This document shows, piece by piece, positions 5,719 through 11,640 of a stretch of 16,437 nt of DNA (position 1 is its first letter; the number at the start of each line of letters is the position of its first letter). A model generated the notes under the pieces. The model saw only the letters and a program-made list of their open reading frames with translations. It ran no database searches and had not been told where the DNA came from. This DNA comes from UBA10002 sp964373775 (lineage in GTDB: Bacteria > Patescibacteriota > Minisyncoccia > Phycocordibacterales > UBA10002): contig CAYJWA010000020.1 of assembly GCA_964373775.1 (NCBI GenBank), positions 1 through 16,437 of the forward strand, in the 5' to 3' direction. Made by a program: the position numbers and the translations under genes.

Positions 5719-6858
5719 CTAAGAAAATTTCTCTACCCGCACGCCAAGGAGCCGTATCTTTTTTCGCTGCGGGTTTTCGCGACGGTCCAAAAACGGGAAA
5801 AACATTTGTGTAACTTGCCCCCACACCAACTTTTCCAAAGTTGGTGTGGGAGCGTGCCGGCCAAGAACAACGGGCTCCTTAAATGTGTGTGAGCGAGACA
5901 CTGTCTCAAAATCCGCGAACCGGACCGAGAGTACAATGGTGCGAAAACTTTTGAATCCCTCTTTCATAACATATCCCACGATATTTTTTGCCTGCCGCTC
6001 AAGATACGGGAGCAGAATCTTCATATCTAGAGAATCTTCGGGGAGTGTCTCCTGTTCGCCGATTGATTTTGCTGGTGGCGCTTCGGTCACGACAGGCGAA
6101 TTGTCAATGCCGCGGAATTTCAAATACAAATCGCTCCCCCACTTTCCCAAAAGAGCACGCAGTTTTTCTTCGCTCAATGTCAGCGCGTTGGAGACCGTTT
6201 TTACGCCGAGCCGCCGGAAGCAAGCTTCCGTCTTCGGACCAACCCCGGGAATCTTCCGCACCGGAAGCGGCACAAGAAAGTCCAAAACCTTTTCCGGCGG
6301 CACAACGGTCAGTCCGTCCGGCTTCTGAAAGTCCGAAGCGATTTTTGCAATCAGCTTATTCGGGCCAATGCCGATAGAACAGGTGAGTTTTTCTTTTTTC
6401 AGAATGTCTTTCTTGATGCGCTCCGCGATTTTTTGCGCCTTCTCATAGCTCCCCGCGAATGTGAAATCAAAAAAGCATTCATCCACCGAGACCTGTTCAA
6501 GAGCGGGCGGCGACTTCTCAAACAATGAAATAGGCACTGGTTCAAGATGCTCCCCGATAATCGCCATAATGCGGCGCGATGTGTCCACATACATTCTGAA
6601 ACTGGGCGTGATAAAGACCACCGCGGGCTTACCCTGCTTTCGCGCTGCTTCTGACAGTTCCCATGCTTTCCGAATAGGAGTCGCGGAGCGAATCCCGTAC
6701 TCTCTGGCGGGATAGTTCGCCGTAGAAACTACCCCTCGTCCCTTCCCGCCTTGCGGGTCGCTCCCCACGGCAATCGGCTGACCTTGTAAATACGGTCTGT
6801 CGCGCTCCTCCACCGCCGCAAAGAACGCGTCCATATCGAGATGTCCAATAATGCGCAT
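5719..6858 (-). CDS. dinB: DNA polymerase IV (Y-family, DinB)
   Basis: Y-family translesion polymerase of 379 residues. Catalytic acids are Asp8 in LDMDAFF and Asp126-Glu127 in SVDEC; Phe13 is the steric-gate residue that excludes ribonucleotides. The finger and palm follow, then GIGPNKLIAKIASDFQKPDG (163-182), a helix-hairpin-helix KIPGVGPKT (202-210) for DNA binding and a little-finger domain (about 260-375). A 13-residue extra loop sits before the SVDE motif (ISLFEKSPPALEQ). The protein ends right at the little finger, so a C-terminal sliding-clamp peptide seems absent. I chose ATG 6858 because MRIIGHLDMDAFFAAVE is the family's N-terminus. The frame stays open through the palindromic element just upstream, which could in principle give an N-terminal extension from GTG 6966. 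Confidence 0.93.
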   Translation of the reverse strand: MRIIGHLDMDAFFAAVEERDRPYLQGQPIAVGSDPQGGKGRGVVSTANYPAREYGIRSATPIRKAWELSEAARKQGKPAVVFITPSFRMYVDTSRRIMAIIGEHLEPVPISLFEKSPPALEQVSVDECFFDFTFAGSYEKAQKIAERIKKDILKKEKLTCSIGIGPNKLIAKIASDFQKPDGLTVVPPEKVLDFLVPLPVRKIPGVGPKTEACFRRLGVKTVSNALTLSEEKLRALLGKWGSDLYLKFRGIDNSPVVTEAPPAKSIGEQETLPEDSLDMKILLPYLERQAKNIVGYVMKEGFKSFRTIVLSVRFADFETVSRSHTFKEPVVLGRHAPTPTLEKLVWGQVTQMFFPFLDRRENPQRKKIRLLGVRVEKFS

Positions 6859-6860
6859 AG

Positions 6861-7008
6861 TAAACCCAGCACCTTGACCACAGGGCGCCTGCCTGCCGAA
6901 GCCTCTGGCCTGTGCGTGCTTGCCTGCGCGCCGCGCGCAGGCAAGCACGCACAGGCAGACACGCACGGGCAGGGAGCGCAGGGCGTTGAAGGCAAGGTGC
7001 TGGGTAAA
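6861..7008 (-). mobile_element. In-frame-type palindromic element, copy A (5' of dinB)
   Basis: A 140-bp element (6865-7004) flanked by direct TAAA copies. Its ends CCCAGCACCTTG and CAAGGTGCTGGG are perfect inverted repeats. The centre, 6908-6956, is a perfect hairpin with 23-base arms and a CCG loop. With one target copy the unit is 144 bp, or 48 codons. The frame used by copy B is open through the element here too (CLQRPALPARACLPVRACLR). It begins 2 bases upstream of the dinB start codon. Just beyond, on the minus strand, TAGACT ends where the target begins. If the element is removed, this box lies 6 bases before ATG, like the leaderless promoters elsewhere in the window. Confidence 0.82.
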
Positions 7009-7465
7009 AGTCTATCGCAGTAGGGATAGATTGGCTCGCCCAATGTATGTCGTCTTGAAATTGCACAGAAAACACAAACGAGCAAAAACTCAAACAAAGC
7101 ACAAACCACCCAAAACCACAAACCAGTGAAGATGTTTGGGAACTGTGTTTTGTTTGGGTTTTTGTCTCCCTTCGGGAGATCCCCCGAAGGGTGGATGTAC
7201 TGTCTGTGTGCTTTTCCCTTTGGGCTTATCCGAAAAACTAAAAATCCTTCGCCGAAGGCGAAAGATTTTCAGTGAGGTCAAGAATTCTATCAGTCTTGTT
7301 GCATACTGTATGGCATTCCCTCGCGGTACAGCCATCAAATTCTAGACCTCGGTTTAATTGTACTCTTTATTACCGCCTGTCAAAGTGAGTTATCCACAGG
7401 GGGGAACCCCCACACCTTGACCTCATGACATTAGGCTTCTGTTGAGGTTAGACCTCCACACGCTG
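7009..7465. other. Non-coding spacer with palindromes and a DnaA-box 9-mer
   Basis: No reading frame here is convincing. Structures: CCCTTCGGG/CCCGAAGGG (7168-7191), part of a two-hairpin motif shared with 15006-15039; AAAATCCTTCGCC against GGCGAAAGATTTT (7241-7269, one mismatch), followed on the minus strand by a T-rich tail, so a plausible terminator for the Nudix transcript; inverted TGAGGTCAAG (7272-7281) and CTTGACCTCA (7414-7423); and a perfect DnaA box TTATCCACA at 7390-7398. Confidence 0.5.
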
Positions 7466-7583
7466 TAAACCCGGTACCAACTGACCGGTTGGCGCTGGCC
7501 AAACCCGACCCTACCCTCGCACGCCCGCCTGCGTGCGGACGCGCACGGGCAGGGAGCGCAGGGCGTTTACGGTGCTGGGTAAA
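7466..7583 (-). mobile_element. In-frame-type palindromic element, copy C (intergenic)
   Basis: A 110-bp element (7470-7579) between direct TAAA copies, so the unit is 114 bp, or 38 codons. It shares CGCACGGGCAGGGAGCGCAG with copies A and B, and CCCGACCCTACCCTCGC with copy B, but lacks the large central hairpin. Its left end (CCCGGTACC, then CCAAC-TGACC-GGTTGG) differs from A and B. It lies in the spacer between Nudix and dinB, 76 bp beyond the Nudix stop codon. It looks like a shorter or internally deleted member of the family. Confidence 0.72.
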
Positions 7584-7659
7584 CGAATGGGTAGAATCAA
7601 TCATAAGCATGATAATTGTCACCGCTGCAAGTAATGCCGATAGGTGTTACTTGCAACAA

Positions 7660-8256
7660 TCAGAAATAATTGAACGGCGGATAAATGGGAAGCCCTTCCT
7701 TCGCGATGTCCGCCTCTGAAAACCAGCCGGCCTCTGTTTGCCGCGTTCCTTCCATAAAGGAGAACGAGCCCTTTTGGTAAACCCAGCACCTTGACCACAG
7801 AGCGCTAAACTCTGTGGCAAGGCCCGACCCTACCCTCGCGCACCCGCCTGCGTGCGGACCTGTCTGCGTGAGTACCTGCTTGCGCGCCGCGCGTAGGCAA
7901 GCACGCACAGGCAGACACGCACGGGCAGGGAGCGCAGGGTGTTGAAGGCAAGGTGCTGGGTAAAGGGATTCATCCGCGAGTTTGCCTTCATACATTAAAA
8001 TTATTTCGTGCCCCTGTTTTCCGTTGTAAGTGAAAAGGTTCTCAAGGACAGAAAGAAACTTTACATTCTTTACCCCGCACCCGAGCTCCTCCTGTATCTC
8101 GCGCCGAATTGCCTCCTCTCCTTTCTCGCCAAACTCAACATGCCCGCCGAGCGGACGCAGAAACGTTTGCTTTTTTACGGTGTCGTACCCACGGCTGAAC
8201 AACAACTTTCCGCTGTTTCGGACAATGAGCATCGCTTTTACCACAATTGAGGACAT
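7660..8256 (-). CDS. Nudix hydrolase carrying a 61-residue in-frame element insertion
   Basis: The 198-residue product has a complete Nudix box, GHVEFGEKGEEAIRREIQEE (38-57, then LGC), the metal site that hydrolyses nucleoside diphosphates linked to another group; the substrate is unknown. Residues 100-160 are an Ala/Pro/Arg/Cys-rich stretch encoded by palindromic element B. Taking it out joins DESLY directly to QKGSFSFMEG and gives a 137-residue protein of normal MutT-like length ending in a Trp-containing strand (AGWFSEADI). The insertion falls after the box, in a surface strand or loop, so activity may persist. The start ATG 8256 fits MSSIVVKAMLIVRN. It follows the HIT gene by 73 bp on the same strand with a strong hairpin between them. 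Confidence 0.85.
   Translation of the reverse strand: MSSIVVKAMLIVRNSGKLLFSRGYDTVKKQTFLRPLGGHVEFGEKGEEAIRREIQEELGCGVKNVKFLSVLENLFTYNGKQGHEIILMYEGKLADESLYPAPCLQHPALPARACLPVRACLRAARKQVLTQTGPHAGGCARVGSGLATEFSALWSRCWVYQKGSFSFMEGTRQTEAGWFSEADIAKEGLPIYPPFNYF
7778..7964 (-). mobile_element. In-frame-type palindromic element, copy B (inside the Nudix gene)
   Basis: A 179-bp element (7782-7960) between direct TAAA copies; the unit of 183 bp is 61 codons. Terminal arms CCCAGCACCTTG/CAAGGTGCTGGG are perfect. Next to the left arm is a second hairpin CCACAGAG/CTCTGTGG, and the centre is an imperfect version of the copy A hairpin. The right 68 bases match copy A almost perfectly. It is the longest copy and combines modules seen separately in A and C. 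It is translated within the Nudix gene without any stop codon. Confidence 0.88.
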
Positions 8257-8276
8257 ATCGTTTGTAATTCAAATCT

Positions 8277-8320
8277 GCTCTTTTGCTCCACTTTACTTGG
8301 GTAAAGTGGAGCAAAAGAGC
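8277..8320. terminator. Perfect 20-bp hairpin between HIT and Nudix genes
   Basis: GCTCTTTTGCTCCACTTTAC (8277-8296) and its exact complement (8301-8320) flank a TTGG loop. It lies 9 bases after the HIT stop codon and 20 bases before the Nudix start on the minus strand. There is no T-run, so it may stabilise the HIT mRNA 3' end or weaken read-through rather than act as a classical terminator. Confidence 0.55.
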
Positions 8321-8329
8321 AAAATTATG

Positions 8330-8770
8330 TTAGTTCACACCCTCCTTAATATGCTTCGCAACCGCCTGCAATTCCTTTTCCGGAGAGGCCTCGCGCGAGC
8401 CGGGACGGTACAAGAATGTGCGCGGCTCGTATTCTGTTATACCGGCATCTCCTTTCTTTCGCGGGACAATATGAAGATGAAAATGCTGCACATTCTGCCC
8501 CGCAACCGCGCCCTCATTCCACGCAAAATGAAATCCTTCCGCGCCAAACGCCTTTTTCAAAGTGCTCACAATCCGTTTTCGCATCAAAAATAACGCTTTC
8601 ACTTCTTCGGAGGTTAAATCATCAAAGGACGGAACACATCGTACGGGCGCAATCAATGTATGTCCGGGCGTAATCGGGATGTTGGTCGGAAACGCAAAGA
8701 CGAACTCGTCTTTATAGATAATGCGACTCTGAATCTCTAGTTTCGCGCAAAATGCGCATTTCTTTTTCAC
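8330..8770 (-). CDS. HIT family protein (nucleotide hydrolase/transferase)
   Basis: The 146-residue protein belongs to the histidine-triad superfamily, which hydrolyses nucleoside phosphoramidates or dinucleoside polyphosphates. The triad is QHFHLHIVPR with His96, His98 and His100; His98 is the expected nucleophile. An upstream GHTLIAP motif and the CAFC pair at 5-8 (typical CxFC start) agree. Start: GTG 8770 (MKKKCAFC) is 6 bases after an extended -10 box; GTG 8773 is an in-frame alternative only 3 bases from the box, so I prefer 8770. The gene diverges from htrA. The likely substrate (AMP-lysine, Ap4A and so on) cannot be read from sequence. Confidence 0.9.
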   Translation of the reverse strand: MKKKCAFCAKLEIQSRIIYKDEFVFAFPTNIPITPGHTLIAPVRCVPSFDDLTSEEVKALFLMRKRIVSTLKKAFGAEGFHFAWNEGAVAGQNVQHFHLHIVPRKKGDAGITEYEPRTFLYRPGSREASPEKELQAVAKHIKEGVN

Positions 8771-8776
8771 CACACC

Positions 8777-8785
8777 ACTATACCA
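8777..8785 (-). promoter_or_regulatory. Extended -10 promoter of the HIT gene
   Basis: TG-G-TATAGT ends 6 bases (GGTGTG) before GTG 8770. The spacing indicates a leaderless mRNA and decides the start codon. Confidence 0.55.
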
Positions 8786-8817
8786 AAGACACCCCGAAAA
8801 ACCAGAGAAAACAATTC

Positions 8818-8849
8818 TTCCGAAACTCTCCGGTCGCAGAGTTTTGGAA
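8818..8849. promoter_or_regulatory. Inverted repeat in the HIT/htrA divergent spacer
   Basis: TTCCGAAACTC and GAGTTTTGGAA are 11-base inverted arms with one G-T pair around a 10-base centre. It lies between the two divergent promoters, where an operator would serve both. It could equally be a spacer palindrome. Confidence 0.3.
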
Positions 8850-8870
8850 TACTCTACACAAGTTGACTAT

Positions 8871-8898
8871 CTGACAACCGCTCAAAAGTTGCTATAAT
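8871..8898 (+). promoter_or_regulatory. Promoter of the htrA-like gene
   Basis: CTGACA (8871-8876, one mismatch to TTGACA), a 16-base spacer and TG-C-TATAAT (8890-8898) form the best promoter of the window. ATG 8905 starts 6 bases after the hexamer, so transcription should begin at the start codon. Confidence 0.75.
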
Positions 8899-8904
8899 CC
8901 GATT

Positions 8905-9885
8905 ATGCCTCGGCTTCAAATAAAACGGGTTCTCGGGAGCATTGTGTTTCTTGGTATCCTCGCCGTCATGGGATTCGCGGGGAAGAACTGGATTGAAGAC
9001 CTCTTTGCGGCGAAGGAGCGCGCCTTTGACGAAAAGATTATTATCTTGCAACAACAAATCGCGGCGCTCGGCGAACAAGTGCAGAGATTAACCGGCGAGA
9101 GCTCGCAGGTCGCGCTCTCGGTAAAGGAGTTGCAAAACCGGAAAGAACTGCGCGAGAAATCGCAGGACGAGCTTCTTACGGAAGCGGTCGCGAAAATCGC
9201 GCCATCGGTTGTGTCCATTGTCATCAGCAAGGATGTGCCGAAACTAGAAGTGACATACGAAAATCCGTTCGGGAGCGACCCATTTTTCAAGGACTTCAAC
9301 TTCCGCGTGCCCGTGTACAAGCAAAAGGGAACCGAGCGACAGAAAGTCGGCGCAGGAACCGGTTTTCTCATCCGTCAAGACGGGTATATCCTAACCAACC
9401 GGCATGTGGTTTCGGACTCCTCTGCAACCTACACCGCGTTGCTTTCTGACGGCGCGCAAAAAGAGGGAAAAGTTATCTTCCGAGACCCCGTGAATGACTT
9501 AGCGATTCTCAAGATTGACCTGCCTGCGCAGGCAGGCGGCGGTTCCTTCAAAGTAGCGCCGCTCGGCGATTCCAATTCGCTCAAGCTCGGACAAACCGTC
9601 ATTGCCATAGGAAACGCCTTAGGCACATACAACAACTCGGTCTCGGTCGGCATTATCTCGGGGCTCAATCGCACTCTCCAAGCAAATGACGGAACTCGTG
9701 TCGTGAAGCTGGAAAATGTCCTCCAAACGGACGCGGCCATTAACCCCGGAAACTCCGGCGGACCGCTCATTACGCTCCAAGGAGAAGTGATTGGCGTCAA
9801 TGTTGCAACCGTCATCGGCTCCTCAAACATCAGTTTCTCCATCCCGATAAATGCGGCGAGGGAAATTGTAGAAAGTCGCCGGTAG
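8905..9885 (+). CDS. HtrA/DegP-like trypsin-fold serine protease (S1C), no PDZ domain
   Basis: A 326-residue envelope protease. The N-terminal helix at 8-25 anchors the protein; residues 36-88 form a charged heptad-like coiled coil; the chymotrypsin fold runs from about 92 to 322. The catalytic triad is visible: His167 in TNRHVV, Asp198 in DPVNDLAILKI, Ser284 in NPGNSGGPL. The protein ends with the protease domain, so the usual PDZ domains that select substrates are missing and the coiled coil may organise oligomers instead. Residues LPAQAGG (206-212), in a loop between two strands, are encoded by a perfect 18-bp palindrome. It should degrade or refold damaged proteins outside the membrane. 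Divergent from HIT, convergent with the DMT transporter. Confidence 0.92.
   Translation: MPRLQIKRVLGSIVFLGILAVMGFAGKNWIEDLFAAKERAFDEKIIILQQQIAALGEQVQRLTGESSQVALSVKELQNRKELREKSQDELLTEAVAKIAPSVVSIVISKDVPKLEVTYENPFGSDPFFKDFNFRVPVYKQKGTERQKVGAGTGFLIRQDGYILTNRHVVSDSSATYTALLSDGAQKEGKVIFRDPVNDLAILKIDLPAQAGGGSFKVAPLGDSNSLKLGQTVIAIGNALGTYNNSVSVGIISGLNRTLQANDGTRVVKLENVLQTDAAINPGNSGGPLITLQGEVIGVNVATVIGSSNISFSIPINAAREIVESRR
9519..9536. repeat. 18-bp palindrome inside the htrA-like gene
   Basis: CCTGCCTGCGCAGGCAGG is a perfect palindrome. It adds residues to a surface loop between DLAILKID and the VAPLGDS strand without shifting the frame. A similar GCCTGC/GCAGGC palindrome is at 4712-4740 and GCCTGC words recur in the palindromic elements. 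Confidence 0.7.
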
Positions 9886-9891
9886 GCATTG

Positions 9892-9907
9892 CCGCGACCA
9901 TTCGCGG
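9892..9907. terminator. Short hairpin between convergent htrA and DMT genes
   Basis: CCGCGA-CCAT-TCGCGG forms a perfect 6-bp stem in the 34-bp gap between the two stop codons. No T-run follows on either strand. It is a weak candidate for a shared bidirectional terminator. Confidence 0.35.
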
Positions 9908-9919
9908 AGCGCCTCCTCT

Positions 9920-10798
9920 CTACGCAGTGATTACCGCAAGCGTGACAGCAGCGGCAATTGCGGCAACGAGCCCGACTTTCTGATGCAACTGCAAATGCTC
10001 GCGACCAATCGCGAGTCCGAGAATAACCGCGATGATGATGTAGCTCTCCGAGAGCGCGGTCGCGATAGCAATGGGGATGAGCGTCATTGAAAAAGCATAC
10101 GCCACCCATGCGGCATTATCGGTCACCACCAGGGGAAGAAGCGTTGCGCGGTAGGCGAGCAAATCTCTGAATGTCTTACGGAGACGGCCACGGAAAAGAA
10201 GATAGGCGCCGGAGAGGAGTGTAATAACAACATTGAATACGAAATTGACCATGAGCGCGTCGGTCTGCCGCGCGCCCCAGCCGACGAAGAAGTTCGCGAT
10301 GCCCATGAAGAGCGCCCCGAGCAATGCGAGCCACACGCCTCGCTCAAGAAAATGGCCGGGCGAGAACACTTTGCCGCGAAATGAGACGAGCATGAGCCCC
10401 GCCATAAGAAAAGCGACGAGCGCAACCTCTTGAAACGAAATCTTCTCGCCGAGAATCGCGAAAGCGAAGATGGACGCAGCAACAATTTCAAGAGACCAAA
10501 TCGGCTCCACCACCGAGATTTTCCCGCGCCGGAGGGACTCAAACTGAAAAAGCGCCGCCGTAAAGAGAATGAGCGCGCCGCCAATGAGTACGGCGAGGTT
10601 TTTCTCTCCTCCTTCTGCGAACAACGCCCGCAGATCGTCATACACGAACGGAAGAAGAACCAACGCGCCGAAAAGCGTAATGAGAAAAAGCGTTTCAAAA
10701 TTCCCTATCTTGCGTGCCGATTTCTGTATCAGAAAATCCCCGATGCCCCAGCAGAGCATGGCGACGAATGCGAATCCGATTCCGACAGAGGTGGTCAT
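9920..10798 (-). CDS. EamA/DMT-superfamily transporter
   Basis: The 292-residue protein has about ten hydrophobic helices arranged as two EamA repeats (roughly 5-140 and 154-290), the layout of drug/metabolite transporters. Typical signs are VEPIWSLEIVAASIFAFAILGEKISF (97-122), with the conserved proline and the LGEK end of the first repeat, and a matching ALSESYIIIAVILGLAIGREHL in the second. The substrate is unknown. I chose ATG 10798 (MTTSVGIG); a TTG four codons upstream is in frame. GATAAT at 10821-10816 gives a short leader. A broken fragment similar to its N-terminus lies at 11682-11750. It is convergent with htrA and its promoter is back to back with a candidate sRNA. Confidence 0.87.
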   Translation of the reverse strand: MTTSVGIGFAFVAMLCWGIGDFLIQKSARKIGNFETLFLITLFGALVLLPFVYDDLRALFAEGGEKNLAVLIGGALILFTAALFQFESLRRGKISVVEPIWSLEIVAASIFAFAILGEKISFQEVALVAFLMAGLMLVSFRGKVFSPGHFLERGVWLALLGALFMGIANFFVGWGARQTDALMVNFVFNVVITLLSGAYLLFRGRLRKTFRDLLAYRATLLPLVVTDNAAWVAYAFSMTLIPIAIATALSESYIIIAVILGLAIGREHLQLHQKVGLVAAIAAAVTLAVITA

Positions 10799-10856
10799 AG
10801 TTAAAAACAAAATTTATTATCCCCAACCCTCCTTGCTTTTTCCGTATTTTTGTGCA

Positions 10857-10862
10857 TATACT
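10857..10862 (+). promoter_or_regulatory. -10 box for the candidate sRNA
   Basis: TATACT (one mismatch) lies 6 bases before the first paired base of the RNA; TTGCTT 18 bases upstream is a weak -35. It points away from the DMT gene. Confidence 0.4.
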
Positions 10863-10867
10863 ATCTG

Positions 10868-10950
10868 TGTGTCTGCGGGGCGTCAGTCCCTATCGGCATC
10901 AAAGCTGATGGCAGACACATCAAAGTATCCCGCTATCTGCGGGATTTTTT
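10868..10950 (+). ncRNA. Candidate structured small RNA with three-way junction and terminator
   Basis: TGTGTCTGC (10868-10876) pairs perfectly with GCAGACACA (10911-10919), closing a junction. Inside are GGG/CCC (10878-10890) and CATCA-AAGC-TGATG (10897-10910). After ACATCAAAGT comes a textbook terminator, ATCCCGC-TATCT-GCGGGAT followed by six Ts (10927-10950). A -10 box sits at the right distance upstream. No gene follows on the plus strand, so a free sRNA is likelier than a riboswitch. The terminator stem lies over the last codons and stop of the convergent toxin gene, so its 3' part is antisense to that mRNA. GGCATCAAA (10895-10903) can also pair with TTTGATGCC (10948-10956), offering an alternative fold. 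I do not recognise a known family. Confidence 0.5.
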
Positions 10951-11406
10951 GATGCCTCGTTTCCGCTTTGCTTTTCGTGTAATCTGCACGATATCGCCCA
11001 TCACGCTAAAAAAATGTTTGCCTCCTTTTTCCGACAGTTGCCGTACAACTACTTTTATCTTGCATCCGTCAATGTGGTCCACAAAAGTCCAAAAATCAGC
11101 GATTGATTGCACTGTAATTTTATCGCCGTGGCGATTCACCAGCGTTTTTGTCTCTCGGCGTTCAAACAGGATAACTGCCTTGGGATTTTTGATAATCTGC
11201 GCCACATACGGCACCAGCGCAAACCGCCGTTTTTGTTCGTTCCGCGTTCTCGGCACGCGACCCTTTCGAAGCAGGTGATTGAACCCTTCGCTCGTAAAAG
11301 CAACCGCCTCGCCGCTAAAAGCCGGACAGGAAATCCAGCCAAGTCTTGAATAGGTTCTTTTCGCTTTCTGTTTCGCTTTTTCGTATCCAAGATTCCATGC
11401 TTTCAT
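10933..11406 (-). CDS. Putative toxin, PBECR/barnase-EndoU-RelE-like nuclease
   Basis: The 157-residue basic protein has no signal peptide or helix typical of membranes. The core is VAFTSEGFNHLLRKGRVPRT (35-54), a helical stretch RRFALVPYVAQIIKNPKAV (60-78), then strands including DKITVQSIADFW and GCKIKVVVRQLSEKGGKHFFSVM (114-136), ending in a Lys/Arg tail (TRKAKRKRGIKKSRR). His44 plus conserved Arg and Lys residues and a final His/Phe/Ser strand resemble the PBECR group of phage barnase/EndoU/colicin/RelE-like RNases. This family call is from pattern memory and is tentative. It follows a small antitoxin-like gene by 9 bp with no Shine-Dalgarno, suggesting coupled translation. Cleavage of RNA to arrest growth would be the expected role. 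Its stop codon lies in the terminator of the candidate sRNA. Confidence 0.6.
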   Translation of the reverse strand: MKAWNLGYEKAKQKAKRTYSRLGWISCPAFSGEAVAFTSEGFNHLLRKGRVPRTRNEQKRRFALVPYVAQIIKNPKAVILFERRETKTLVNRHGDKITVQSIADFWTFVDHIDGCKIKVVVRQLSEKGGKHFFSVMGDIVQITRKAKRKRGIKKSRR

Positions 11407-11415
11407 ATCAGAAAG

Positions 11416-11634
11416 CTAACACACATCAGAGAGAGACTGGATGTTTCTACCCTTGCCCGATTCATAATCCCGCAAACCCTCTTTGACAAGCTTATCAAGG
11501 TCTCTCGCCGCCTTGCCGGTGAGATAGTACTCGGGCACGGCGCGCTCCGAGAGTCGCCGATACTCTTCAATCGGAAGCACGACTACCCCGCCACTTTTCT
11601 GTATCTGCTTTTTGGAAAGGCTGATGGTGGACAT
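11416..11634 (-). CDS. Putative type II antitoxin (Phd-like/RelB-like)
   Basis: This 72-residue protein has the two-part look of a type II antitoxin. The first half (MSTISLSKKQ...GGVVVLPIEEYRRLSER) resembles the strand-helix start of Phd/YefM-like proteins, with VVLPIEEY typical. The second half (YLTGKAARDLDKLVKEGLRD) is a charged helix, followed by YESGKGRNIQSLSDV, like the toxin-binding tail AGK-x-SLxDL of many antitoxins. It is the first gene of a two-gene minus-strand unit with the nuclease-like protein 9 bp downstream, the usual antitoxin-first order. Both the family and DNA-binding role are inferred. An extended -10 box lies 6 bases before ATG 11634. Confidence 0.62.
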   Translation of the reverse strand: MSTISLSKKQIQKSGGVVVLPIEEYRRLSERAVPEYYLTGKAARDLDKLVKEGLRDYESGKGRNIQSLSDVC

Positions 11635-11640
11635 GTCTAC

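Noticed and set aside
5666..5824. N-terminal extension of the Gmad2 protein
   Set aside because: The 53 upstream codons overlap dinB in another frame and the basic start plus membrane helix begin at ATG 5665.
6629..7102. A separate protein encoded through element A on the minus strand
   Set aside because: It overlaps dinB in another frame; the open frame is explained by the element family's own open frame.
7090..7345. Short reading frames on either strand in the dinB-Nudix spacer
   Set aside because: They run through palindromes, have low-complexity content and no start signal or recognisable domain.
10868..10950. Riboswitch controlling a downstream gene
   Set aside because: The plus strand has no gene after the terminator; neighbouring genes are on the minus strand.
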